64,000 nt of DNA from NCBI RefSeq assembly GCF_030063475.1, contig NZ_JASIRT010000017.1:28820-92819 (forward strand), given 5' to 3'. Position numbers and translations under genes: made by a program. Within the stretch, counting starts at the first letter, position 1; every line of letters begins with the position of its first letter. This DNA comes from Roseomonas sp. E05. GTDB taxonomy: Bacteria > Pseudomonadota > Alphaproteobacteria > Acetobacterales > Acetobacteraceae. Shown piece by piece: positions 38,727 through 48,615 of the stretch. The notes beneath the pieces are model-generated. The model did not search any database, was not told the origin of the DNA, and worked only from the letters and a program-made list of their open reading frames with translations.

Positions 38727-38972
38727 TCAGTTTTCCAGGGCGGCGCGGATGGCGGCGCGCTCGGCGGCCAGTTCGCCGCGCGCCACCGGCTGGCCGGCCC
38801 GCCGGTACCAATAGGCCGCATTGCCGGCATCGCCTTCCCAGCGATGCAGATGCGCATGTACCCAGTCGCAACCGGGCTCGCCCTCATGCGCCTGCACCAC
38901 CTGGTGCGCGGCCTCCCAGTCGCCACGCTCGGCGTGCCCCAGCGCCACGAGAGCCGAATGTTGTGCGTCCAT
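38727..38972 (-). CDS. Small conserved-looking protein of unknown function
   Basis: An 81-residue protein from ATG 38,970-38,972, beginning MDAQHSALVALGHAERGDWE. It consists of helical, TPR-like text (HAERGDWEAAHQVVQAHEGE, then GDAGNAAYWYRRAGQPVARG). It looks like a short helical-repeat protein with no catalytic motif. The 46 upstream in-frame codons are hairpin-rich spacer. It lies downstream of the protease gene on the same strand, 85 bp away. Confidence 0.7.
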   Translation of the reverse strand: MDAQHSALVALGHAERGDWEAAHQVVQAHEGEPGCDWVHAHLHRWEGDAGNAAYWYRRAGQPVARGELAAERAAIRAALEN

Positions 38973-39001
38973 TGGGGTGTTCTCCCTCACTGATGCCGGG
39001 T

Positions 39002-39053
39002 CCAGGGGCCGCCTGGCCCCTGGCGGGGGAGCCTGAGGGGGCGGCGCCCCCTC
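39002..39053 (-). terminator. Paired GC hairpins after the protease gene
   Basis: CCAGGGGCC-GCCT-GGCCCCTGG (39,002-39,023) and GAGGGGGCG-G-CGCCCCCTC (39,035-39,053) are perfect stems in the 85-bp gap behind the protease stop. The second is of the same GGGGGCGxCGCCCCC type as that at 38,666. No T-run follows, so termination strength is uncertain. Confidence 0.45.
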
Positions 39054-39057
39054 GGCC

Positions 39058-40068
39058 CTACCGTTCGCAGCGGATGAACACCGTCCCCCGATGGGCGATT
39101 TCCCCCACATCCGCCCCGCTCATCTCCTCGCCGCGGCTGGTTCCCGTTGCCGGCGCCAAGCCGGCCCGCCGCAGGAAGGCCTGCGCCGCATCGCCCTTCA
39201 CCGCGAAGTTCACGTTCTGCGGGATGTCGCCGATGCGCTTGGCGATATTCTGCGCGTGCAGCTTGCTGACCACCACCCCCACCACATGCCCGTGCAGGTC
39301 CAGCAGCGGTCCGCCGGAATTGCCCGGCTGCACCTCGGCGCTGACCTGGTAGTGGCTGGCATTGTTGCCGAGCCCGGCCAGCCCGTTCACCTCGCCGCGC
39401 GTCAGCTTGGGGTCGGAGGAGAGCAGCCCCGGCAGCGGAAAGCCATAGGCGATCACCCCCTCCCCCCGCCGCACCTCGGGGGCGCCGCGGAAGGGCAGCA
39501 CCTCGCCGGGATTGCCCGGCACCGCCAGCAGGGCGAGGTCGAGCGTGGCGTCCACCTTGGCGGGCGGCACGGCCGGCAGCATCCGCCCATCGGCGGTGCG
39601 GATGAAGATGCGGCCGCAACCGCCGACGACATGCTGGTTGGTCAGCACCCGGTCCGTCGCCACCACGAAGCCGGTGCCGGAGGAAACGCGGGCGCGCGGG
39701 TTCGGCGCGCCCGGCGCCGGCTGGCTGGGCGCGGCGCGCAGGTCGGCGGTCTCCACCACCACGCGCGGCTCGGCGCAGATGTCGCGGTCGCGCAGAACCG
39801 CCTCCCGCCGGTCGGCCACCACCATGCGGATGTCGAAGCGGCAGCCGGCCTCAGCGCGGGTGCGCAGGGTGAAGACCTTCCCGCTCGGCATCGGCCGGGG
39901 CAGCGTGTTCGCGCCCCAGCCGGCGCGGCCGTCGCGCACCGCATAGACCGCGCTGGCCTCCTGGCCGGTGCGGTTGACGACCTGGATCTGATGCTCCCCG
40001 GCCGGCGCCTGGGCATGGGCGGCGGGCGGAAGCGCGAGAAGGGCAAGCAGCAGGGCGACGCGGTGCAT
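39058..40068 (-). CDS. Secreted trypsin-like serine protease
   Basis: A 336-residue protein with a signal peptide (MHRVALLLALLALPPAAHAQ) and an N-terminal domain of about 100 residues. A trypsin/DegP-type protease domain follows. The triad is visible: His146 in LTNQHVVGG, Asp177 in DATLDLALL and Ser251 in QPGNSGGPLLD. There is no PDZ domain, so it is not a full DegP. The substrate is unknown. ATG 40,066-40,068 is chosen because it begins the signal peptide. It lies back to back with copA, 81 bp apart. Confidence 0.88.
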   Translation of the reverse strand: MHRVALLLALLALPPAAHAQAPAGEHQIQVVNRTGQEASAVYAVRDGRAGWGANTLPRPMPSGKVFTLRTRAEAGCRFDIRMVVADRREAVLRDRDICAEPRVVVETADLRAAPSQPAPGAPNPRARVSSGTGFVVATDRVLTNQHVVGGCGRIFIRTADGRMLPAVPPAKVDATLDLALLAVPGNPGEVLPFRGAPEVRRGEGVIAYGFPLPGLLSSDPKLTRGEVNGLAGLGNNASHYQVSAEVQPGNSGGPLLDLHGHVVGVVVSKLHAQNIAKRIGDIPQNVNFAVKGDAAQAFLRRAGLAPATGTSRGEEMSGADVGEIAHRGTVFIRCER

Positions 40069-40112
40069 GGCGCGGCATGTTCCCTGCCGCGAAGGCAACG
40101 TCAATGCATCCC

Positions 40113-40143
40113 TTGACCTTCCCATTATGGGAATCCCTATCTC
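40113..40143 (+). promoter_or_regulatory. CueR-type copper promoter/operator of copA
   Basis: TTGACC (40,113-40,118) and TATCTC (40,138-40,143) are 19 bp apart, the long spacer typical of MerR-family promoters. The spacer contains TTCCCAT-T-ATGGGAA (40,119-40,133), an inverted repeat matching CueR/HmrR sites. The expected start of transcription, 6-7 nt beyond the -10, falls at or next to the copA ATG (40,150). Confidence 0.85.
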
Positions 40144-40149
40144 CCTGCC

Positions 40150-42518
<2,369 letters not shown>

Positions 42519-42522
<4 letters not shown>

Positions 42523-42908
42523 ACATTGGCGAGGCGGCGCGGCGCTCCGGCGTCAGCGCCAAGATGATCCGCCACTACGAGACGCAGGGGCTGGTGACAC
42601 CGCAGCGCCTGGTCAATGGCTACCGCGACTATGCCGAGGCCGACCTCGCGGTGCTGCGCTTCATCCGCCATGCGCGGGCACTCGCCTTCCCGCTGGAGGA
42701 TGTGCGGAAGCTCCTGGCCCTCTGGCGCGACCGCAACCGCGCCAGCGCCGATGTCCGGCAAATCGCCCTGGCGCATGTGGCGGCGCTGGAGAGCAAGGCG
42801 CAGGCGATGCAGGCCATGGCGGCCAGCCTGCGCCACCTGGCGGCGCATTGCCACGGCGATGCCCGCCCCGACTGCCCGATCCTGGATGAACTGGAGAAGA
42901 GCCCATGA
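42519..42908 (+). CDS. cueR: MerR-family copper-responsive activator
   Basis: CueR binds Cu(I) and twists the 19-bp-spaced copper promoter into an active form. The 129-residue product has the MerR DNA-binding domain ([20 protein letters not shown]) and a dimerisation helix. It has the metal loop with Cys111 and Cys119 in [15 protein letters not shown], equivalent to Cys112 and Cys120 of E. coli CueR. It is cotranscribed with copA and copZ (ATGA overlaps on both sides), so it activates its own synthesis. Confidence 0.95.
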
Positions 42909-43108
42909 CCGAGACCCATATCCTGAACGTGCAGGGCATGACCTGCGGCCACTGCGCGCGCGCCGTGACCGAGGCGATCCGTGCCGAGGACTCCACCGCC
43001 GAGGTGACGGTGGACCTGCAGGGCAAGACCGTGCGCGCCACCACCAGCCTGCCGCGTCAGCGCATCGCCGAGCTGGTGACGGAAGAAGGCTACACCGTCG
43101 CAGCGTGA
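42905..43108 (+). CDS. copZ: Copper chaperone CopZ
   Basis: A 67-residue cytosolic heavy-metal-associated domain, [20 protein letters not shown] onward, with Cys14 and Cys17 binding Cu(I). It probably hands copper to CopA or CueR. The ATG overlaps the cueR stop by 4 bp. After its stop comes copy 3 of the palindrome element, which closes the operon. Confidence 0.95.
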   Translation: MTETHILNVQGMTCGHCARAVTEAIRAEDSTAEVTVDLQGKTVRATTSLPRQRIAELVTEEGYTVAA

Positions 43109-43118
43109 GCCCCGGAAA

Positions 43119-43250
43119 AGCCCGGGGAAAGGAATTTCCCCGGGCTCCCTTCTTTTCTCTCCAATCCTCCTGCGCCGACCGCCAGCCTGCCCGAACTGAC
43201 AAAAAGAAGATGGGGGTCCGGGGGAATTCCTTCCCCCGGCCTTTTTCTCC
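43119..43250. repeat. Nested-palindrome element, copy 3 (full, two arms)
   Basis: Left arm CCCGGGGAAA-GGAA-TTTCCCCGGG (43,121-43,144, 10-bp stem), then CTCCCTTCTTTTCTCTCC. Right arm GAAGATGGGGGTCC, then CCGGGGGAA-TTCC-TTCCCCCGG (43,218-43,239) and CCTTTTTCTCC. The core ends CCGAACTGACAAAAAGAAG, the same motif as in copies 2, 4 and 5. It fills most of the 213-bp gap after copZ. Confidence 0.75.
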
Positions 43251-43321
43251 TTCTGCCCCGTCGCAAACGACTCGTTCATCGTTTCCCTGCCAAAAACGCC
43301 TGCCAGCAGGAGGCAGGGCGC

Positions 43322-43855
43322 ATGAGCGAGCTGTGGAAGGGACCGGCAATGCCGGAATTGCCTGATGTGGTGCCGGGCGGGCCGCGCAGTTCATCCCCCC
43401 TGGCCGACTACAACCGGGCGCGTTTCACCGGCTATGGCGGCACCGACGTGCACCGGGAGCTGGCGGAGTTGCCGCCCAGCCTCAACCCCATTGTCGCCCG
43501 TCTGCGCGCCGAGCTGGAGCGGCTTGCGGAAGCCTATGCCGATTTCTTCGCCCGGCATGCCGAGATGGACCCGCGCGCCCTGACCCGCACCAAGGAGGGC
43601 TGGTCGGTCGCGTGGCGCCGCTGGGCGCTGAACGACCTCGCCGACAAGGCGGCTGAGATGCGTGACATCTATGTGATTCACCGTGGCGACAGCTTCAGCC
43701 ACCGCATGTTCCTGGACCGGCACGGCAAGCAACTGCTGGCCGTGCAGCCGCAGGAGCCCTTCTCGGCCCTGCGATACAAGCGGCTGACCGACGCCACCGA
43801 CCTCTGCGACCTTTACGGCCCCTTCGCCCGCCTCTCCGACAGTCCGCTCGGCTGA
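43322..43855 (+). CDS. Protein of unknown function
   Basis: A 177-residue soluble protein starting MSELWKGPAMPELPDVVPGG. It contains charged helical text and a stretch WSVAWRRWALNDLADKAAEM, then IVIH-type strands with RGDSFSHRMFLDRHGKQL. No signal peptide, membrane segment or known motif is evident. A good ribosome-binding site (GGAGG, 43,307-43,311) precedes the ATG. It is separated from copZ by a repeat and from the next gene by 115 bp, so it is probably a single-gene unit. Confidence 0.65.
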   Translation: MSELWKGPAMPELPDVVPGGPRSSSPLADYNRARFTGYGGTDVHRELAELPPSLNPIVARLRAELERLAEAYADFFARHAEMDPRALTRTKEGWSVAWRRWALNDLADKAAEMRDIYVIHRGDSFSHRMFLDRHGKQLLAVQPQEPFSALRYKRLTDATDLCDLYGPFARLSDSPLG

Positions 43856-43970
43856 ATCCGGTGGGCTGGCGGGGGTTCCCGCGGCGCCGCGCGGGGCTAC
43901 TCTGCCTGCCACGGCTCCAGGCGCCCATCAGGGCGCCTCCGGAGCACGCCAGACGGAGGAACCCAAGGCC

Positions 43971-45143
43971 ATGCTGCCGCTTGCCCGCTTCACCGTGCTC
44001 GATCTCACGCGGGTCCGCTCCGGCCCCACCGCCGTCCGCCAGCTTGCCGACTGGGGCGCCAACGTCATCAAGATCGAGGCGCCCGAGGAGATCGACACCG
44101 GCAAGGGCCTGGGCGGCGACACGCACGGCCCGGATTACCAGAACGTCCACCGCAACAAGCGCTCCATCACCCTGAACCTGAAGTCGCCCGACGGGCTGGC
44201 GGTGTTCAAGCGGATGGTGGCGCAGGCCGATGTGGTGGTGGAGAACTACCGCCCGGACGTGAAGCAGCGGCTGGGCATCGACTACGAGGCGCTCGCCGCC
44301 ATCAACCCGCGCATCGTGCTCGCCTCCATCTCCGGTTTCGGGCAGGACGGCCCCTATGCCAAGCGCCCGGGCTTCGATCAGATTGCCCAGGGCATGGGCG
44401 GGCTGATGAGCGTCACCGGCCTGCCCGGCCAGGGTCCGGTGCGCGCCGGCATCCCGGTGGCCGACCTCACCGCCGGGCTCTACACCGCCATCGGCATCCT
44501 GGTCGCGCTGCTGGAGCGGGAGCAGACCGGTAAGGGCCGCTGGGTGCACACCTCCCTGCTGGAGGCCATGGTCGCCATGATGGACTTCCAGGCGACCCGC
44601 TGGACCATGAAGGGCGAGGTGCCGAAGCAGGCCGGCAACGACCACCCCACCACCATCCCGACCGGCCTCTTCCGCACCAGCGACGGCGTCATCAACATCG
44701 CCGGCGGCGGCGGTGAGATGTGGCGGCGCATCGTCGCCGTGCTCGGCATCGAGCAGGAAGCCGCGGACCCCGACCTCGCCACCGACGCGCTGCGCTCCAG
44801 GAACCGCGCCAAGACCAATGCCGTCCTCCAGGCGAAGCTGGAGACCGACACGGCGGCCAACTGGGTGGAGAAGTTCAACGTCGCCGGCGTGCCCTGCGGC
44901 CCCGTCTACAGCATGGACCAGGTCTTCGCCGACGCGCAGGTGCAGCATCTCGGCCTCGCCTGGCCGGTGCAGCATCCGCAGCTCGGCGAGATCACGCTGG
45001 TGCGGCCGCCGATGCAGCTCGAAGGCGTGGAGCCGCCGCGCCGGCCGACGCCGGAGCGCGGCGAGCACACCAGCTCGGTGCTGCGCGAATTCGGCTTCGC
45101 GCCCGAGGAGATCGATTCGCTCCGCGCGAAGAAGGCCATCTGA
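43971..45143 (+). CDS. Class III CoA-transferase (CaiB/BaiF family)
   Basis: A 390-residue enzyme that would move CoA between carboxylic acids. The family's catalytic Asp is Asp165 in VADLTAGLYTAIGILVALLE, and the N-terminal LARFTVLDLTRVRSGPTAVR and NKRSITLNLKSPDG are typical. The substrate cannot be told. It is followed after 3 bp by an enolase-superfamily dehydratase, then by an MFS carrier. This suggests a pathway that takes up a hydroxy acid or sugar acid, dehydrates it and activates it with CoA. Confidence 0.9.
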   Translation: MLPLARFTVLDLTRVRSGPTAVRQLADWGANVIKIEAPEEIDTGKGLGGDTHGPDYQNVHRNKRSITLNLKSPDGLAVFKRMVAQADVVVENYRPDVKQRLGIDYEALAAINPRIVLASISGFGQDGPYAKRPGFDQIAQGMGGLMSVTGLPGQGPVRAGIPVADLTAGLYTAIGILVALLEREQTGKGRWVHTSLLEAMVAMMDFQATRWTMKGEVPKQAGNDHPTTIPTGLFRTSDGVINIAGGGGEMWRRIVAVLGIEQEAADPDLATDALRSRNRAKTNAVLQAKLETDTAANWVEKFNVAGVPCGPVYSMDQVFADAQVQHLGLAWPVQHPQLGEITLVRPPMQLEGVEPPRRPTPERGEHTSSVLREFGFAPEEIDSLRAKKAI

Positions 45144-45146
45144 CCC

Positions 45147-46331
45147 ATGCGCATCACCGCCATCCGCGACGGCGTCGCGCCGATCAGCAGCGACATCGCC
45201 AACGCCTATATCGACTTCTCCAAGATGACGGCGAGCATCGTCGCCATCACCGTGGAGGACGGCCAGGGGCGCAGCGCCACCGGCTTCGGCTTCAACTCCA
45301 ACGGCCGCTACGCGCAGCCCGGCCTCTTGAAGGAGCGCTTCATCCCGCGCCTGCTGGAGGCGCCCGAGGCCCTGCTCGCCACGCCCGAGGGCGGGCTGAA
45401 CCCGGCCGGCGCCTGGTCCGCCATGATGCGCAACGAGAAGCCCGGCGGGCATGGCGAGCGATCGGTCGCCGTCGGCGTGCTGGACATGGCGCTGTGGGAC
45501 GCGGCGGCGAAGCTGGAGGGCGTGCCGCTCTGGAAGCTGCTGGCCGAGCGCTACCGCCAGGGCCAGGCCGACGAGAGCGCCTGGATCTACGCCGCCGGCG
45601 GCTATTACTACCCCGGCAAGGGCGTGGATCAGCTCGTCGAGGAGATGAAGCGCTATCTCGGCATGGGCTATTCGGTGGTGAAGATGAAGATCGGCGGCGC
45701 CCCCGGCGTGCCGGTCAAGGAAGCCCTGCCGGACGACATCCGCCGCATCGAGGCGGTGCTGAAGCTGCTCGGCGGCGACGGCTCCCGCCTCTGCGTGGAC
45801 GTCAACGGCCGCTTCGGGCTGCACGCCGCGCTGGCCTATGCCGCCGCCCTCGCGCCCTTTGGCCTGCGCTGGTACGAGGAGCCGCTGGACCCGCTGGACT
45901 ACAGCACCCATGCCGCCCTGGCCGAGCATTACAGCGGCCCGATCGCCACCGGCGAGAACCTCTTCTCCATGCAGGACGCGCGCAACCTGATCCGCCATGG
46001 CGGGCTGCGGCCGGACCGCGACATCCTGCAGTTCGACCCCGCCCTCTCCTACGGCCTGGTCGAATATCTCCGCACGCTGGAGATGCTCGGCCAGCACGGC
46101 TGGTCGCCGCGCCGCTGCGTGCCGCATGGCGGCCACCAGTTCGCGCTGAACATCGCGGTGGGCCTCGGCCTTGGTGGCAACGAGAGCTACCCGGAGGTCT
46201 TCGCGCCCTTCGGCGGCTTCGCCGACGACACGCCGGTGCAGGACAGCCGCATCCGCATGCCCGATGCGCCGGGCATCGGCTTCGAGCGCAAGGCGGCGCT
46301 CCATGCCGTGTTCCGGACGCTGCTGGACTGA
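45147..46331 (+). CDS. Enolase-superfamily acid dehydratase (D-tartrate dehydratase-like)
   Basis: A 394-residue member of the mandelate racemase group. Seen residues: the KMK motif (Lys179, Lys181), metal ligands Asp218 (CVDVNGRF), Glu244 (WYEEPLD) and Glu270 (ATGENLF), and a His-rich segment VPHGGHQF (327-330). The Lys/His pairing and the length resemble D-tartrate dehydratase, so abstraction of an alpha proton from a hydroxy acid followed by water loss is likely. The exact substrate is unknown. It lies 3 bp behind the CoA-transferase. Confidence 0.87.
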   Translation: MRITAIRDGVAPISSDIANAYIDFSKMTASIVAITVEDGQGRSATGFGFNSNGRYAQPGLLKERFIPRLLEAPEALLATPEGGLNPAGAWSAMMRNEKPGGHGERSVAVGVLDMALWDAAAKLEGVPLWKLLAERYRQGQADESAWIYAAGGYYYPGKGVDQLVEEMKRYLGMGYSVVKMKIGGAPGVPVKEALPDDIRRIEAVLKLLGGDGSRLCVDVNGRFGLHAALAYAAALAPFGLRWYEEPLDPLDYSTHAALAEHYSGPIATGENLFSMQDARNLIRHGGLRPDRDILQFDPALSYGLVEYLRTLEMLGQHGWSPRRCVPHGGHQFALNIAVGLGLGGNESYPEVFAPFGGFADDTPVQDSRIRMPDAPGIGFERKAALHAVFRTLLD

Positions 46332-46335
46332 AAAA

Positions 46336-46518
46336 GGCTGGAGGGAGTGAACTCCCCCCAGACCCCCCTCCTTCTTCTGTCAGTTTTCGGTTCTGGCGCC
46401 CGACCGGCCGCCGTGCCGCAGCTGCTCCAGCCCTGGCGCGGACGTGCTCCGCCAGCGCAAGCCGACTGACAAAAAAGAAGAAGAGGGGGTGCGGGGGAGA
46501 ATTCATTCTCCCCCGCTG
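46336..46518. repeat. Nested-palindrome element, copy 4 (full, longest)
   Basis: Left arm GGGAGT-GA-ACTCCC (46,343-46,356), then CCTCCTTCTTCTGTCAGTTT. Right arm GACTGACAAAAAAGAAGAAG, then a perfect 12-bp stem GCGGGGGAGAAT-TC-ATTCTCCCCCGC (46,491-46,516). Here the CTGTCAG/CTGACA inner motifs are also inverted copies, so the arms reach about 50 bp. The core is GC-rich with several short inverted repeats. It lies between the dehydratase and the MFS gene. Confidence 0.75.
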
Positions 46519-46601
46519 CCTTGGCGCCGCGGCGCGGTTCCGCCACAGTGGCGCAGAGCGGGGCGCGTAAATCCCCGCCGGAGGAAGCGGAACCCGGATT
46601 G

Positions 46602-47825
46602 ATGCTGCCTTTATGGGCCAGCGCGCTCGTCGCGACGCTGATCGTGCAGACTGTGAGTTCCTTCGCCTCCATCGCCATCCCGCTGCTGGGTCCGCCGCTG
46701 ATGGCGCGCGCCGGCCTGTCGCCGGAGAGCATCGGCTTCGTCTCCGCCCTGCTCTCCGCCGGCATCTGCTGGTTCCTGGCCTGTGGCGGCCCGATGCTCG
46801 GGCATTTCGGGGCCATCCGCACGCTGCAGATCGGGCTGGCCTGCATGGCGCTCGGCCTGTTCCTGCTGTCGCAGCCGCTGGGGCTGGTCAGCCTGCTCGG
46901 CGCCCTGGCCATTGGCTTCGGCACCGGCCCGAACACGCCGGCGGGCAGCCAGATCCTGATCCGTGCCGCGCCACCACGGCACCGCACGCTGATCTTCTCC
47001 ATCAAGCAGGCGGGCGTGCCGCTGGGCGGTGCGCTGGCCGGGCTGAGCATCGCACCGCTGGCGGTCAGCCTGGGCCTCTCCGCCACGCTCTGGACGGTGA
47101 TCGCCGTCGTCCTCGCCACCACACTGGTTGCACAGCCTTTCCGCCGCCTGCTGGACAGCGGCCGCGGCGCCGGACGGCCGGGCTGGGGGCGCGCCCTCTT
47201 CGCGCCCGCCGCGCTGCTGCGCTCGGTGCGGATCCTGGCCGCGCATCCCGCGCTGCCGCTGCTGACCGCGCTCGGCGCCTCCTTCTCGGTGATGCAGGCC
47301 TGCCTGATGGCCTTCATCGCGACCTACATGGTCACCGACCACCATGCCTCCCTGGCCGAGGCCGGGCGCATCGTGGCGGTGATGCAGGGCGCCAGCATGG
47401 TCGGCCGGGTGATGCTGGGCTGGATCGCGGACCGCATGGGCAACGCCCTGCGCCACCTCGTCCTGCAGGCGGTGATCTCGGCGCTCGCGGTGGCCCTGCT
47501 GATCACCGCCGGCGGGGCCGGCACCTGGGCGCTCCACGGCTGCGCCGCGCTGGTGGGCTTCACCGCCATCGGCTGGAACGGCGTCCATATCGCCGAGCTG
47601 GCGCGTGTTGCTCCCTCGGCGCTGGTCAGCGACGTCACCTCCGCCGCCAGCCTCTTCGGCTTCCTGGGCTCGATCTGCGGGCCGCTCGCCTTCGCCGCGC
47701 TGGTCGGCTGGAGCGGCAGCTATGCGGTGGCCTTTCTCGCCGCAGCCGGGCAGCTCGCCGCCTTCGGCCTGGCCAGTGCCCTGTTCCTGCGGCGCATGCC
47801 GGCGCTGGAGAAGCCGGCGGAATGA
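46602..47825 (+). CDS. Major facilitator superfamily transporter
   Basis: A 407-residue inner-membrane carrier with about twelve hydrophobic segments. MFS features include the loop CGGPMLGHFGAIRTLQ between segments 2 and 3 and the second-half counterpart LGWIADRMGNALRH. I start at ATG 46,602; an alternative TTG lies one codon upstream. It probably imports the substrate of the neighbouring CoA-transferase and dehydratase, but a repeat lies between them. It ends 10 bp from a convergent SDR gene with no terminator visible. Confidence 0.87.
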   Translation: MLPLWASALVATLIVQTVSSFASIAIPLLGPPLMARAGLSPESIGFVSALLSAGICWFLACGGPMLGHFGAIRTLQIGLACMALGLFLLSQPLGLVSLLGALAIGFGTGPNTPAGSQILIRAAPPRHRTLIFSIKQAGVPLGGALAGLSIAPLAVSLGLSATLWTVIAVVLATTLVAQPFRRLLDSGRGAGRPGWGRALFAPAALLRSVRILAAHPALPLLTALGASFSVMQACLMAFIATYMVTDHHASLAEAGRIVAVMQGASMVGRVMLGWIADRMGNALRHLVLQAVISALAVALLITAGGAGTWALHGCAALVGFTAIGWNGVHIAELARVAPSALVSDVTSAASLFGFLGSICGPLAFAALVGWSGSYAVAFLAAAGQLAAFGLASALFLRRMPALEKPAE

Positions 47826-47835
47826 ACGCGCCGCC

Positions 47836-48615
47836 TCACTCCACCCGCACGCGGAAGGCCATCCGCCGCACCAGCGCGTCCACCGCCCGCGCGGGCAGCA
47901 GCGGCGCCAGCCGCAAGGCCCAGCCCAGCGGCCAGGGAAAGACGCACTGCGCCGCCCCGCGCCGCAGGGCCCCCTCCACCTTGGCCGCCGCCGCCTCGGC
48001 GCTGAGGGAAAGCGGGCGCGGCCCGACCCAGCGCGCCCCCATGGCGCTGTCGAAAAAGCCCGGCGCGACCAGGGTGACCCGGACGCCCTCCGGCGCCAGC
48101 CCGGCCCGCAGCGCCTCGCCATAGGCCCAGAGCCCCGCCTTGCTGGCGCAATAGCCCGGACTGTCCGGCAGGCCGCGGAAGGCAGCGAGCGAGGTTATCA
48201 GCCCGATGGCCCCGGCGCCGCGCCGGCGCATGCCCGGCAGCAGCGGGTCCAGCAGGTTGAACGCGCCAAGCAGGTTCACCTCCACCTGCGCGCGGGCGGC
48301 GGCCAGCCCCTCGGGCGCGCCATCGGGCCGGGTGCCGGCGGCGATGCCGGCATTGGCGATGGCGAGGTCCACCGGCAGGGCCGTATCCCAGGCGCCCAGC
48401 AGCGCGGCCATGCCGGCGGCGTCGCGAACATCCTGCACCCCGAGTCGCGGCCGGGCGCCGCGCGCCGCGCAATCGGCCGCCACCCCCTCCAGCGCCGCAC
48501 GGTCGCGCCCGATCAGCCCCAGCGTCACGCCCGGCGCCGCAAGGCGCCGCGCCAGCGCCGCGCCCAGCCCGCGCGAGGCCCCGGTGATGACGATGCTGTG
48601 GAAGTCGCGCCTCAT
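47836..48615 (-). CDS. Short-chain dehydrogenase/reductase
   Basis: A 259-residue NAD(P)-dependent oxidoreductase. The Rossmann motif TGASRGLG is at residues 11-18, NAG is in DLAIANAGIAAG, the catalytic Ser is in LITSLAAF and the YxxxK pair is in GYCASKAG. I choose ATG 48,613-48,615, which overlaps the upstream stop as ATGA; a GTG two codons earlier is possible. It is coupled to the KpsC-like gene and may act in surface-polysaccharide or lipid metabolism. The substrate is unknown. Confidence 0.87.
   Translation of the reverse strand: MRRDFHSIVITGASRGLGAALARRLAAPGVTLGLIGRDRAALEGVAADCAARGARPRLGVQDVRDAAGMAALLGAWDTALPVDLAIANAGIAAGTRPDGAPEGLAAARAQVEVNLLGAFNLLDPLLPGMRRRGAGAIGLITSLAAFRGLPDSPGYCASKAGLWAYGEALRAGLAPEGVRVTLVAPGFFDSAMGARWVGPRPLSLSAEAAAAKVEGALRRGAAQCVFPWPLGWALRLAPLLPARAVDALVRRMAFRVRVE

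Noticed and set aside
40069..40149. A riboswitch or other RNA leader ahead of copA
   Set aside because: The promoter ends so close to the ATG that no leader RNA remains, and the dyad there is the CueR site in DNA.
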